A DNA stretch of 64,000 nucleotides from Aliivibrio salmonicida LFI1238. Lineage in GTDB: Bacteria; Pseudomonadota; Gammaproteobacteria; Enterobacterales; Vibrionaceae. Each line of letters begins with the position of its first letter. Position 1 is the stretch's first letter. A program made the position numbers and the translations under genes. Below the pieces are notes generated by a model. The model saw nothing but the letters and a program-made list of their open reading frames with translations, was not told where the DNA came from and ran no database searches. The stretch covers positions 186,001 to 250,000 of the forward strand of contig NC_011313.1 of assembly GCF_000196495.1 (NCBI RefSeq). The letters run 5' to 3'. Positions 26,806-36,483 of this stretch are shown here, piece by piece.

Positions 26806-27672
26806 ATGAACAAACTAAAACAAATGACACTCTTTATGACCATCGTTGAAACCGGTTCTATTACTAAAGCGGCAGATAAACTTGAACTATCAAAATCCGT
26901 CATTAGCCAGCACTTAAAACAACTAGAGAATGATCTCTCCGTTCCATTATTAAAACGTACTACTCGTAAACAAGTATTAACGACTTCTGGTGAGCACTTT
27001 TATCTGCAATGTTGCGAGATGCATCAGTTAGCCGAAAAAGCATGGAGTGATATCTTACACTAGCAACAATTCCCTCAAGGGAAACTGACGGTCACCGCAC
27101 CACACGCATTAATGAATAGTATTGTTATTCCGGCATTAAGCTCCACTTTTAAAACGCACAAAGGCGTGGCGTTAAATTTAATTGCGCATGACGGGCAGCT
27201 CGATTTAATGCAAGAAGAAATTGATTTAGCGATCCGAGTTGGAGAATCCAAACTCAGTAATTTAAAACAAAAACGCATTGGAACGGTACAGGATGTATTA
27301 TGTGTCGCAAAAAATCACCCTCCTATCAGCTTAGAAAATATAGAATCCGTTCCTTATATTGCAAACCATTGGCAATCAAAACAAGTCTCACATTCCCTAA
27401 TTAATACAAAAACAAAAATTGCGCACCGCTTAAATTTTACCGCCATGCACCAAGTGAACACGGTTCAAAATAGCTTAGCGTTAATTGAGAATGAATTAGG
27501 GGTTGGTTTACTGCCTGAGCTTATTTATTTACAACATCAAACAACAGTAAGAAAAGCACTGCCCAATAACGAGATCGCGCCTTCTAATGTGTATGCATTA
27601 CATCCATTCCATGGTCAAACACCGATAAGTGTAACAATGGCAATCGAAGCAATTGAAAGTGCATTAAATTAA
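26806..27672 (+). pseudogene. LysR-family regulator interrupted by an in-frame amber codon
   Basis: Codons run in one frame from ATG 26806 to TAA at 27670-27672, which would give a 288-residue LysR regulator. The winged HTH (ITKAADKLELSKSVISQHLKQL) is intact, but TAG at 27061-27063 stops translation after 85 residues, between HTH and effector domain (…SDILH*QQFPQGKLTV). A single C-to-T change from CAG would explain it. The effector domain downstream is otherwise open and could restart at ATG 27112 without the DNA-binding part. Confidence 0.88.
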
Positions 27673-27676
27673 AAAG

Positions 27677-27712
27677 AAAAACGCCAATTCATCGGGGCGA
27701 ATTGACGTTTTA
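27677..27712. terminator. Bidirectional terminator between lysR remnant and phoX remnant
   Basis: AAAACG-C-CAATTC pairs with GAATTG-A-CGTTTT with one mismatch, giving a 12-bp stem with flanking A and T runs. It sits between convergent coding remnants. Confidence 0.7.
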
Positions 27713-27751
27713 TTCGTTATCTTGAGGATAAACGATTTTATAATAGAAAAG

Positions 27752-28359
27752 TTAGCTTCCTATCACACCGCCATTATCTTTAGTGATCATTACAATGGTC
27801 GAACGTGGTTTATTGTCCCCACCTTGAGGGAAATGCCCAGACGGATGTTGCACGCCAACAAACATGGTTGTTTGATCATCTGAGAACGTTAATCCCGTAA
27901 TTTCACATCCAATTGGACCCGTTAAGAAGCGGCGAATTTCACCCGTTTTAGGATCACCACACAACATTTGATTATTACCTTGCCCTGCAAAATCGCCTTT
28001 GTTTGAATAATTACCATCGGTTTGGATCCATAAACGCCCCGCCTTATCAAAGCCAATACCATCAGGGCTATTAAACATATTGTCTTTATTTATATTGTCA
28101 CTGCCGGCGTACAAGTTGCCTTTATGAACCGTTGGATTACCTGCGATTACATATAAATCCCACTGGAATGTATCACTAACATGGTTGGCATTGGTGGGTG
28201 CCCAACGCACAATTTGTCCGTAATGGTTTTCAGCTCGTGGATTAACACCATCAATATCTTGGCCTTCTTTTACGCCACGGTTTTTATTGTTCGTTAATGT
28301 GCAAAATACGTGTTTTTTATCAGGATGCACAGCAACCCATTCAGGTCTATCCATCGAAG
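27752..28359 (-). pseudogene. C-terminal remnant of a PhoX/DUF839-family protein
   Basis: About 200 residues survive, from SMDRPEWVAVHPDKKHVFC to PRSTIVMITKDNGGVIGS. They include DGIGFDKAGRLWIQTDG and TGPIGCEITGLTFSDDQTTMFVGVQHPSG, typical of the C-terminal half of PhoX-like beta-propeller phosphatases (DUF839), normally about 600 residues and Tat-exported. The N-terminal two-thirds is missing because IS91 copy A begins at 28360. The open frame continues into the IS end as MVKLAFLDGPMLTQQ, which is not phoX sequence. Confidence 0.85.
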
Positions 28360-29795
28360 GTAAGGAATTTGAATGTTGCTGAGTTAGCATTGGCCCGTCT
28401 AAAAAAGCCAATTTCACCATCGCTGTTTTTTTAAAAGGTATCGAAAATATAATTATCGGGGATTTTATAACTGTTTTAGCCCTATTTCATGAGTTTTAGA
28501 TACACTTATCCTACAAACCTTATTATGCTGCCCTCAATTCTGACTGAACTATCGCATGGGTGACTAAATCATTGACCGAATTTCCGACTCGGAAATTCGT
28601 AAACACCAGACGACTTTCACATAAAATACATTCGTACGGATCTACTTTTACATATCCTTTTAACATTGCGGCATACCCTGGCATTTTCGGCTCAGCTTCT
28701 ATTGTCATACCTAAAGCTGCATAAACTCTAGGCAGAGCTTCTCCACGACGACGCATTGATAAAAAACCGTAGTATCGGATCATCTTGAAATGTTTATCAG
28801 GATAGTGCTCTACTATCCGTCTTATCATCTCTTCTGGTGATAATGTTAGGCTGTCTGTTGTTCCTGTTCGATGGTCTAAATAATTAAACGTTATCATTCC
28901 GCCTTTGGCGTAATGACTTAAACGTGACGCTGAAATCGGGGGCCGTTTTAAATACCGACCAAGATAGTTCATCGTCGGTTTTACATTATTTGTCTTTTTA
29001 GCAAAATGAAGCTTCCAACGACGATTATATTGACTGCTTAAAAAGCGTGACCAATCCGTTTTATTACGGATATAGGGGCATTCTTCGCTTGATAAATCAA
29101 GCTCATAATAAGCCTTACCCAATAAACTGACGATAGCCGCTCTCCAACAAGGCTCTGTCGTTTTCATTTGGAAGTAAATGGGTTTCCATAAACCGGTACG
29201 TTCACAAATTCCCCCACGAGTGACCGATAAATGTAAGTGCGTATTCCAATTCAGTTTTCGACCGTAAGTATGAAGAGCACAAAAGATACCGACATCTATT
29301 CCTTTATCTTTTGCCCATCCCAGCAGAATGTTTGCAGCACATTTGAATAATTTATTTAACAGCCAACGGTTATGACGAAAGATAGGCCATAGCGTGTTTG
29401 GAAGGGTAAAGGTGATGTGTTGATATTCGCATTCAGGGAAGACATGTTGTTGCTTTTGTATCCATCGCTCTGTGGCTTTCATGCCACAGCTACTGCACGC
29501 TCGAGATTTACAGGTTTGGTGAATATATTTGATATGGGTACAGTCAGGGTTGCAACAATGATATTCGCGAGAGCCAAAAGCCGCTGTCCCACAGGACAGC
29601 ATCTTTGTGACATTTTCAATCACGACCGCTCTTAGGTTAGCTTTGTTATTATGAAGAAATTTAAGCCAGTTATTTTGACTATTAAATAATTGTTTCAGGG
29701 GTTTATATGCGTGCATGGCGATAGGATAAACGATTTATTGGCAACAATGGAAGAGGTTGAGTCCTTTTGATTTGCGCCGTAGGCGCCTATTGTTC
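28360..29795 (-). mobile_element. IS91-family element, copy A (1436 bp)
   Basis: One of three 1436-bp copies in the window (A, B, C), identical wherever I compared them. The low-coordinate end reads GTAAGGAATTTGAATG; the high-coordinate end reads GGCGCCTATTGTTC. There are no terminal inverted repeats or target duplications, as expected for rolling-circle IS91 elements. Flanking the low end are GAAG (A), AAAG (B) and CAAG (C), and the high end finishes with GTTC in all copies; both recall the GAAC/CAAG target preference known for IS91. Copy A joins a phoX remnant to a truncated IS66, so it marks a deletion. Confidence 0.93.
28523..29716 (-). CDS. IS91-family rolling-circle transposase (copy A)
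   Basis: A 397-residue HUH transposase. There is an N-terminal zinc-binding region with Cys pairs (YHCCNPDC, CKSRACSSCG). The HUH motif is HLHLSV, and two catalytic-type tyrosines are spaced Y-x3-Y in NYLGRYLKR. It appears intact. The element copies one strand and can drag adjacent DNA when termination fails. Confidence 0.93.
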   Translation of the reverse strand: MHAYKPLKQLFNSQNNWLKFLHNNKANLRAVVIENVTKMLSCGTAAFGSREYHCCNPDCTHIKYIHQTCKSRACSSCGMKATERWIQKQQHVFPECEYQHITFTLPNTLWPIFRHNRWLLNKLFKCAANILLGWAKDKGIDVGIFCALHTYGRKLNWNTHLHLSVTRGGICERTGLWKPIYFQMKTTEPCWRAAIVSLLGKAYYELDLSSEECPYIRNKTDWSRFLSSQYNRRWKLHFAKKTNNVKPTMNYLGRYLKRPPISASRLSHYAKGGMITFNYLDHRTGTTDSLTLSPEEMIRRIVEHYPDKHFKMIRYYGFLSMRRRGEALPRVYAALGMTIEAEPKMPGYAAMLKGYVKVDPYECILCESRLVFTNFRVGNSVNDLVTHAIVQSELRAA

Positions 29796-30654
29796 AAAAG
29801 TTAACTGGATGGTAGCCATGCCTGCTAGATTGATAATCATAAAGTACAATTCCAGGCAAAACACCAGAGCCTGGAGAATCATAGCCAGAGCAGTAGACCC
29901 ACATATAACATTTTGCTTTTTCAACATCCAACACATTTACCGTTGTTTCATCACAATGCAGAGTGGGTTGTTCAAGCAAAATACGATGTAACTCGTTATT
30001 AAGAGGGGTAAATAGTACCGAGCATTTTATTAACCAATCCGCCATCGTTCGCCGTCCAATAATGATACCCCATTGCTGAAATAACGTTTCTTGACGATAA
30101 AGTGGAAGACTGTATTGAAATTTAGCCGTAATAATTTGAGCAAGTAAACTTGCGGTCGCAATCCCTTTAGGGATTGGTGACGCTGGCATTGGGGCTTGTT
30201 TAATGTCTACTGAAGTATTGTTTTTTTCACAATTTCGGCAAGCATATTTAGGACGAACATGTTGAATAACTTCCACTTTAGCTGGTACAAATTCCAACTT
30301 TTCACTGATGTCTTTACCCATCGCATGCATCTCTAGACCGCAACACTTACAAGTTTTATCTTTTATGTCGTGGATAATAACAGTACGCGGTAAGTCTTCA
30401 GGTAAGCGTTGGCGTTTTGGCTTTTGACGAGTGTAGGTAATCGTTTGTGTGTCATCATTTTCAATGATGATTTCTTCTTCTGTTTCATTGAATAAATCAA
30501 ATTGAGTCGAGTCAGATTCACTGCTTTTACCAAAGCGCTGATGTTGAGCCAGTCGAAATTGCTCTAGAAGACGGTTATATTTATTTTCAAGCTGAAGCAC
30601 AAGTGCTTTCAGCTCGTCAATGGTATCAGGAAGTGGTTTTATTTTATCAGTCAT
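29796..30654 (-). pseudogene. tnpC: Truncated IS66 tnpC
   Basis: The first 286 codons of TnpC are identical to copies 1 and 3, through the first catalytic Asp (CDETTVNVLD) to HGYHPVNF. There the IS91 junction creates a TGA stop. The second catalytic Asp and the Glu are missing, so the product cannot transpose the element. Confidence 0.93.
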
Positions 30655-30725
30655 GTAGATGACTATATAACGATAATACAGGTAATCAATCGGTTGCCTC
30701 CTATTCTTGACTGAGAATCAACTAT

Positions 30726-31073
30726 TTAAAGGGTTGTTTGATAATGTACCGGTTGATGTCCTAAGATATCAAAACCTTGTAATAGCAGTGTCAGTTGCTG
30801 CTCTGATAATGCTAACGTATCGTTATTTATATTTCGTGGCCATTTGAAGCGGTCTTCATCTAATCGCTTGTACCATAAAGCGAATCCTGTTTTATCCCAA
30901 TACAATATTTTGAGTTTATCACGAGGCTTATTGCAAAATATAAATAGAGCATCACTAAACGGTGATAGTTGCATTTCTTGCTCAACAATCACGACAAGGC
31001 CATTAATGGCCTTGCGAAAATCGACAAAATCACGATGAAGATAAATGGTGGAAACATCAGTAAATACATTCAT
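30726..31073 (-). CDS. tnpB: IS66 accessory protein TnpB (copy 2)
   Basis: 115 residues, identical to TnpB of the other copies. Intact as a frame, but the element around it is defective. Confidence 0.92.
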   Translation of the reverse strand: MNVFTDVSTIYLHRDFVDFRKAINGLVVIVEQEMQLSPFSDALFIFCNKPRDKLKILYWDKTGFALWYKRLDEDRFKWPRNINNDTLALSEQQLTLLLQGFDILGHQPVHYQTTL

Positions 31074-31384
31074 GATTGATACCCTTTTAATAAGAGTCCT
31101 ATCCAGTGAGGTTCAGTATTAGCTGGCAATGTTAATCGCAATTTTCCGATAGAAAGTTGAATATCTGGTAATTGTGGAGTGGCGATGATAGTTGATGTTA
31201 ACGCTTCTACTTTCAAGAAAGTAGAAGCGTTAATCTTTTGTTTCCATCGTGCTTTACGTGCACTAAATGTCTTTGGCAGAATATTATGGTTACGACAAAA
31301 TTCAGCGGCACTAAGCTTGCTAGATTGCTGAGATTCAAATAGAGCGTGCCATTGCTCTGGTGTTCTCTTTTTATCTTTTTGCAT
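31070..31384 (-). CDS. tnpA: IS66 accessory protein TnpA (copy 2)
   Basis: 104 residues, identical to copy 1 and including the palindrome-encoded block ASTFLKVEALTSTII. The IS982-type element sits directly upstream: its target duplication TAATTA overlaps the start codon region, leaving the ATG but removing the native leader. Confidence 0.88.
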   Translation of the reverse strand: MQKDKKRTPEQWHALFESQQSSKLSAAEFCRNHNILPKTFSARKARWKQKINASTFLKVEALTSTIIATPQLPDIQLSIGKLRLTLPANTEPHWIGLLLKGYQS

Positions 31385-31389
31385 AATTA

Positions 31390-32390
31390 ACCTGAATTCT
31401 GGATAAGGCTGAACTAATTGCCCACCTAACGATCAGATCTTTCGACCAAGAATTATTTGAACGTATTTTAAAAGGTGGGCAAGATGAATAAATTAGTTGA
31501 TATATTTTGTGATGTCGATGATTTTTGTTATCAATTCTTATCTCAATGGGAAAAATACCTTGTTGAGGCTAGTGAGAGAAAAAGAAAACGTCAGTCAGTA
31601 ATGTCTACTAGTGAATGTATGACTATTGTCATCGCTTTTCATCAATCAAATCATAGAGATTTCAAGAACTTCTATATCGGGTTAGTTCATCAATATTGGA
31701 AAGGATACTTTCCAAATTTACTTAGCTACACTCGATTTGTGAGCAAAATGCCTAGCCTAATCGCCCCAATGTGTGCCTATTTTCAATCTATCAAAGGTAA
31801 GCCGACTGGCATTGCTTTTGTTGACTCCACGAGTCTTAAAGTATGCCATAACATTCGAATTCCTCGCCATAAAGTCTTTGATGGTGTTGCGAAAAGAGGA
31901 AAAGGTACCATGGGATGGTTTTTCGGCTTCAAACTTCATTTATTGATTAACCATCTTGGAGAAATTATTTCGCTGAAAATCACAGCTGGCAATGTAAATG
32001 ATAGGACTCCTGTACCTGATTTATGCAAAGAACTCTCGGGGAAATTGTACGCTGATAAAGGGTACATAGGTAAAAAGTTGAGTGAGAGCTTAAAGAACTC
32101 TGATGTCGATTTAGTGACTACCTCGCGAAAAAACATGAAAGCAAAAGAGATAAGTGCTTTTGATAAGGCTATGTTATCAAAGAGATACATTATCGAAACG
32201 ATAAATGACCAATTGAAGAATATCTCTCAAATTGAACATAGCCGTCATCGTAGCGTGACTGGTTTCATGCTAAATGTAATTTCAGGCGTTGTGGCTTATT
32301 GTTTAAAAAAACAAAAGCCACGAATTAAGCTATCAGAATGTGAATTTGAACTAATCCTCGCTTAAAGCATGTTTTATCCAGAATTCAGGT
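31390..32390 (+). mobile_element. IS982-family element nested in IS66 copy 2 (1001 bp)
   Basis: Perfect 17-bp terminal inverted repeats (ACCTGAATTCTGGATAA) bound the element, with a 6-bp target duplication TAATTA at 31384-31389 and 32391-32396. The uninterrupted site is visible in IS66 copy 3 as GCATAATTACG. A complete transposase frame lies inside, so this copy could still be mobile. Confidence 0.94.
31484..32365 (+). CDS. IS982-family transposase
   Basis: A DDE transposase of 293 residues from ATG 31484; a GTG three codons earlier is possible. Family marks include FVDSTSLKVCHN with the first Asp, GWFFGFKLHLLINHLGEI, then LYADKGYIGKKL with the second Asp, and KRYIIETINDQLKNISQIEHSRHRS containing the Glu region. 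AAAAGGTGGGC upstream of the ATG serves as ribosome-binding site. The frame is complete. Confidence 0.93.
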   Translation: MNKLVDIFCDVDDFCYQFLSQWEKYLVEASERKRKRQSVMSTSECMTIVIAFHQSNHRDFKNFYIGLVHQYWKGYFPNLLSYTRFVSKMPSLIAPMCAYFQSIKGKPTGIAFVDSTSLKVCHNIRIPRHKVFDGVAKRGKGTMGWFFGFKLHLLINHLGEIISLKITAGNVNDRTPVPDLCKELSGKLYADKGYIGKKLSESLKNSDVDLVTTSRKNMKAKEISAFDKAMLSKRYIIETINDQLKNISQIEHSRHRSVTGFMLNVISGVVAYCLKKQKPRIKLSECEFELILA

Positions 32391-32472
32391 TAATTACGTT
32401 CTCGTTAAATGAAAGATCGTAAGATACGCATAATGAATTTTATTTGTTAGGTGTAGTTCCCCGCACGCTTAC

Positions 32473-32941
32473 GATAGAGCCAACAGAGTGGATGTTTAAT
32501 TATACTGATGGTGAATTGCAGTTAATGACGTCGCACTCTGCGCATCGTTTACACAGCCAGTTTAACTATGCCGATCTTCGTAAAGAATATGCGGTACAAA
32601 ACCGTGAGCCTATTACGATCCACCCAGAAGATGCAAAAGCACGTGGTATTAAAGATGGCGATTTAGTTCGCGCCTTTAACCAACGTGGTCAAGTTCTGGT
32701 TGGCGCACATGTTTCTGATGGCATCAAAAAAGGCAGCGTCTGTATCCACGAAGGTGCATGGCCTGATTTAGATCCTAAGACAGGTATGTGTAAGAATGGT
32801 GGACCAAATGTACTGACAATGGATATTCCTACGTCTCGTTTAGCCAATGGGAACTGTGGTAACTCTGGTGTTGTGAAAATTGAAAAATTCACAGGCGTTG
32901 CCCCAACATTAACGGCGTTTACTCCCCCTAAAAATGGATAA
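32473..32941 (+). pseudogene. torA: C-terminal remnant of TMAO reductase (TorA/TorZ type)
   Basis: About 155 codons remain of a molybdopterin oxidoreductase of normally about 820 residues. They begin TIEPTEWMFNYTDGELQLMT and include LHSQFNYADLRKEYAV, DAKARGIKDGDLVRAFNQRGQ and KKGSVCIHEGAWPDL, matching the molydopterin dinucleotide-binding C-terminal domain of TorA/TorZ. The N-terminal four-fifths, with the twin-arginine signal and active site, is absent; IS66 copy 2 abuts the break at 32472. Torn from its operon, it cannot encode an active reductase. Confidence 0.87.
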
Positions 32942-32968
32942 TAGTCTTTAATACATTCTGTTTAACCT

Positions 32969-33003
32969 AAACCGAGTGCATTTATGTCCTCGGTTTTTTT
33001 ATA
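32969..33003 (+). terminator. Rho-independent terminator after the torA remnant
   Basis: AAACCGAG and CTCGGTTT pair around a 12-base loop, followed by a T7 tract on the plus strand. Confidence 0.85.
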
Positions 33004-33029
33004 AGCGGTGTTAATACCTTAGATGGCAA

Positions 33030-34415
33030 CTAGAGCGGAAATAACAACGAGATCCTTAACCCACCTTCTTTACGATTTTCTGCTACGACCTTTCCTCTCA
33101 TCACTGACATTGCTTCTTTTACGATAGCCAGTCCTAAACCATAGCCCCCTGATTGCTTATCTCTGGCTGACTCTAAGCGAGCAAATGGCGCAAAAATATC
33201 TTTTAGTTGATGCTCAGGAATACCAAGCCCATCATCTTCAACAATAACCGCAATATAATGCAGTTCATTCTCTTGATAATGGGAGATCAATAATCGAATG
33301 GTCGCGTTATCTCCCGCGTATTTAATGGCGTTGCTAATGAGGTTATTTACACACCGAGCTAAAAGGCGACGATCAACCATCACAACGTCTGTCCCAAGGG
33401 AGAATCGTGTTTCTAAGGTTTGATTCGCGGTTAAATCTGAACGTAATTGCGTAATTTGAGCTTCACAATAACGGTCTAAAATCAGTGGTTCTAATTTTGT
33501 AGAATAACGCGCATTCTCTAATTGGCTAAACTCTAAAATCTCACCAACCAAGTTATTCATTTCTGCCGATTCATTTTCTAAACGATCAAGCAAATGCACA
33601 TGCTCGTTATCCGTTCTCTTTCTTAATAAATGCAGAGCTAAGTTATGTCTAGCCAGTGGTGTTCGTAATTCGTGAGATACATCGCGGATCAATCTCTTTT
33701 GCTTTTCAGCAAGAGAGTGTATCTCCCCTGTCATATTATCAAAGTCATGTGCCAACTCACTAAACTCGCGCACTGAATGGCCAATTTCATCCGCTACTTT
33801 AATCGTAAAATCACCTTCAGAAAGTCGATGACTCACCTCTCTTAATTTATCTAATGGCTTTTGTAAATAACGAGCAATAACCCACGAAAACAAGCCTAAA
33901 ATAAGGCCAGAGATGATGATTTTTATAATACTAAAATACAGGGAGAAATAACGAGCAGGGTGATATTTGTAAGGCATTTGCATCACAATCGTCAACCCAT
34001 CGTTCAATGGTATTCCAATGATCGGTTGATTCACTTTATTATCAAGCTGCGTATTGAGTGGGCGTAAATATTTCAACTTGAACTCAAAATGAGGATGCAT
34101 GTCTCTGTGTGTAATTGGTCGGTTATTTTTATCTAATACAAACAGATAATATTCTTGTGCATTTGCCCAATCAGCCAGTTCATCCATGTCCCCTTCATCA
34201 ATGAGAACATTGGCTTGATAGGCTAAATCCAACATTTTGTCTTGAATAGAAGATGGAATTCGTAACATCGATTTCATTAAGGCAATTTCAGCCAAACTTT
34301 GCAGTGAAAGTATCACAACAAGAATGATGGCGAATGAGCTGAATAAACGAAACGCGAGTCCATTGCGGTGCTTACGAATAAAAGAAGGACAAGATTGAAA
34401 CCAACGCAAAGCCAT
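33030..34415 (-). CDS. CpxA-like sensor histidine kinase
   Basis: A 461-residue inner-membrane kinase. It has a first membrane helix at about 22-45, a periplasmic sensor to about 175, a second helix at about 178-200, HAMP, and an HisKA box RDVSHELRTPLARHNLALHLL with the phospho-accepting His. The catalytic domain has NLISNAIKYAGDN (N box), VEDDGLGIPEHQ (G1) and GGYGLGLAIVKEAM (G2). It lies 9 bases downstream of the response-regulator gene, which is frameshifted, so the kinase may lack its cognate partner. Naming after CpxA rests on overall pattern and is not certain. Confidence 0.87.
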   Translation of the reverse strand: MALRWFQSCPSFIRKHRNGLAFRLFSSFAIILVVILSLQSLAEIALMKSMLRIPSSIQDKMLDLAYQANVLIDEGDMDELADWANAQEYYLFVLDKNNRPITHRDMHPHFEFKLKYLRPLNTQLDNKVNQPIIGIPLNDGLTIVMQMPYKYHPARYFSLYFSIIKIIISGLILGLFSWVIARYLQKPLDKLREVSHRLSEGDFTIKVADEIGHSVREFSELAHDFDNMTGEIHSLAEKQKRLIRDVSHELRTPLARHNLALHLLRKRTDNEHVHLLDRLENESAEMNNLVGEILEFSQLENARYSTKLEPLILDRYCEAQITQLRSDLTANQTLETRFSLGTDVVMVDRRLLARCVNNLISNAIKYAGDNATIRLLISHYQENELHYIAVIVEDDGLGIPEHQLKDIFAPFARLESARDKQSGGYGLGLAIVKEAMSVMRGKVVAENRKEGGLRISLLFPL

Positions 34416-34424
34416 TATTATCTC

Positions 34425-35089
34425 CTACCCATTAACCATTTTTATAAAGCTATAACCACGGCCACGAACTGTTTTAATGTGTTGTTTAGATAAGCCAGAT
34501 TTCAATAATTTACGACGAATATTGCTGATGTGCATATCCAAATTGCGATCAAACGGACATAGCTCTTTCTTTAAGATATTCGTTTGTAAATCCGCCTTCG
34601 ACACGACAACATCGGTATTTTTAATCAAATATTGCAGTAACTCTGATTCTGTTTCAGTTAATGGCAAACGCGAGAACTGCTCAGAGAGGTCTTCAATTGC
34701 CCCCACATAACTTTGACGCTGACGCTCTAACCCAACTCGGCGCAAGATAGCCGTAATACGCGCTAATAATTCAGGCACATTAAATGGTTTAGCAATAAAA
34801 TGATCCGCACCGGCTTGTAAGCCATCCAACATAGAGGCTTATCACCTAAGGCCGTTAGCATAAGAATCGGCGTTGCAAAGCGTTGACAGATACGTCGTGC
34901 CACTTGAAACCCATCAAGCTTAGGCAACATGACATCCAGCAAAACAAGATCAACAGAATGGTTTTGAATATACTCTAATGCACTTTCACCACAATGTACG
35001 CAATCAACATCGTAGCCTTCCTCTTGCAATACTTCTTGTAATAAATTGCACAACGCAATGTCATCATCAACCACTAAAATACGGGACAC
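34425..35089 (-). pseudogene. CpxR-like (OmpR-family) response regulator, frameshifted
   Basis: The receiver part starts MSRILVVDDDIALC, carries the phospho-Asp in LVLLDVMLPKLDGF, and reads on to PILMLTALGD. It then leaves frame (KPLCWMAYKPV) and stops. The correct continuation, MLDGLQAGADHFIAKPFN, including the conserved Lys, is in another frame from about 34832. It continues through the winged-helix output domain to TVRGRGYSFIK. A net loss of one base at about 34835-34850 explains this. Upstream of the kinase with the usual two-gene order. Confidence 0.88.
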
Positions 35090-35324
35090 GTTTACTCACC
35101 AATTAAAATGAAAATCGTTCGCATTCTAATCTCAGCATTACCTCAGCGCAATAAAGAATTTCAAATGGCGACAGTTTCTATCTTCTTAATGATATCAGTC
35201 ATAAAAACACGACCCATTCCCCAAAACCAACATGACAAAAATGTCATATACCAGACCCCGTTATGTCACTTTCACTCCGCTATTATGAACCTACTTAAAC
35301 AAAACCACTCATTAGGGAATCATC

Positions 35325-35684
35325 ATGAAATCATTAAAAACTCTTGCTCTATCAGCCGTTATTATTCTTGCAAGCTCAAATGCGATGGCAAACCCTGCTG
35401 TTATTAGCGGTCACTACCTTAATAAAGCAAGCCACACTATTCTTCATACTGATCATGTAACCACTAAACAAGCAGCCTACAACCAAGCCTTGACTCAGTT
35501 AAATAAACTCGATAATAGTTCACCTTCTGAACTACAGAAAATATTAAAAGTCGATTCACAAAACGTCCAATTAGATAACCAGAGCTATATTACAGTTAAA
35601 GAAACCATGAATATGCAAGGACAAATACAATACACTGGATTAATACACGCGAACTATCATTACTTAGAACCGATCTCTAACTAA
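35325..35684 (+). CDS. Small secreted protein, DUF3316-like
   Basis: A 119-residue protein with a clear Sec signal (MKSLKTLALSAVIILASSNAMA, cleavage after AMA). The mature 97 residues are mixed alpha/beta with VKETMNMQGQIQYTGLIHANYHY at the end. From memory this resembles the Vibrio DUF3316 family of unknown function. It is divergent from the CpxR-like gene and precedes the CusRS-like pair, so an envelope-stress role is a guess only. Confidence 0.72.
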   Translation: MKSLKTLALSAVIILASSNAMANPAVISGHYLNKASHTILHTDHVTTKQAAYNQALTQLNKLDNSSPSELQKILKVDSQNVQLDNQSYITVKETMNMQGQIQYTGLIHANYHYLEPISN

Positions 35685-35795
35685 TGGTTAATTTTTTTGA
35701 CCTATTGTTTATTAATAAAGATATCATATAAGAGATATACAACTATATTGTATTGATACCCACTGATTGTTCTCCATATTTAAAGAAGTAACGTG

Positions 35796-36479
35796 ATGAA
35801 ACTACTTATAATAGAAGATGAAACGAAAGCTGGAGATTATCTAAAAAAGGGATTAACAGAGTCCGGTTACACTGTTGATCTGTCGCGTGATGGCGTTGAT
35901 GGTTTGTATAACGCAACGACATATCAATACGATTTAATTATCTTAGATGTCATGCTGCCAAAATTGAATGGGTGGCAAATTTTGCAAACGCTCAGAAACT
36001 GCGAAAATAGCACGCCTATTATTATGCTGACGGCAAAAGATCAAGTAGATGATAGAGTAAAAGGGTTTGAACTCGGCGCGAATGATTACCTAATCAAGCC
36101 CTTTGCCTTTGCTGAATTAAAAGCTCGTATTGAAAATGCACTGAGATCTCAAACTGCAAACTCGCACACCCAAAAAGTAAACGAGTTAGTCTTGTGTGAT
36201 TTACAACTCGACCTTTTAAAACACACTGCGACAAGAAATCACGATAATATTACGCTAACAGCAAAAGAATTTTCATTACTCGAATTGTTCATGCGAAAGC
36301 AAGGAGAAGTGCTATCAAGAACCACCATCGCTTCTCTCATTTGGGATATGAATTTCGACAGTGACACCAATGTCATTGACGTTGCCGTTAAGCGACTCAG
36401 AGCAAAAATCGATAAACCTTACGACACGCCATTGATTCACACGGTGCGAGGAATGGGTTATAAAATGGACGAGGTGTGA
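35796..36479 (+). CDS. CusR-like OmpR-family response regulator
   Basis: A regulator of about 227 residues. The receiver has LLIIEDETKAGDYLKKGL, phospho-Asp in LIILDVMLPKLNGW, LTAKDQVDDRVKGFELGANDYLIKPF, then a winged-helix DNA-binding domain with LTAKEFSLLELFMRKQGEVLSR and VIDVAVKRLRAKID. This pattern is the heavy-metal CusR/CopR class. I start at ATG 35796; GTG immediately before it is the alternative. The partner kinase follows by 4 bases. Confidence 0.88.
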   Translation: MKLLIIEDETKAGDYLKKGLTESGYTVDLSRDGVDGLYNATTYQYDLIILDVMLPKLNGWQILQTLRNCENSTPIIMLTAKDQVDDRVKGFELGANDYLIKPFAFAELKARIENALRSQTANSHTQKVNELVLCDLQLDLLKHTATRNHDNITLTAKEFSLLELFMRKQGEVLSRTTIASLIWDMNFDSDTNVIDVAVKRLRAKIDKPYDTPLIHTVRGMGYKMDEV

Positions 36480-36483
36480 TGCA

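Larger units (their letters stand above)
29796..32472 (-). mobile_element. IS66-family element, copy 2, truncated and carrying an IS982-type insertion
   Basis: Minus-strand IS66 whose outer right end (24-bp repeat ending at 32472) is intact and abuts torA. Its other end is missing because IS91 copy A cuts into tnpC at 29796. About 620 bp of tnpC plus the left inverted repeat are lost. An IS982-type element (31390-32390) is inserted just before the tnpA ATG, separating tnpA from its promoter. It carries the 45-bp palindromic block in tnpA, like copy 1. Confidence 0.93.

Noticed and set aside
26691..26903. 71-codon N-terminal extension of the NTF2-like gene
   Set aside because: The extension is hydrophobic, foreign to the family, overlaps the divergent lysR start and bypasses an excellent ribosome-binding site at 26690.
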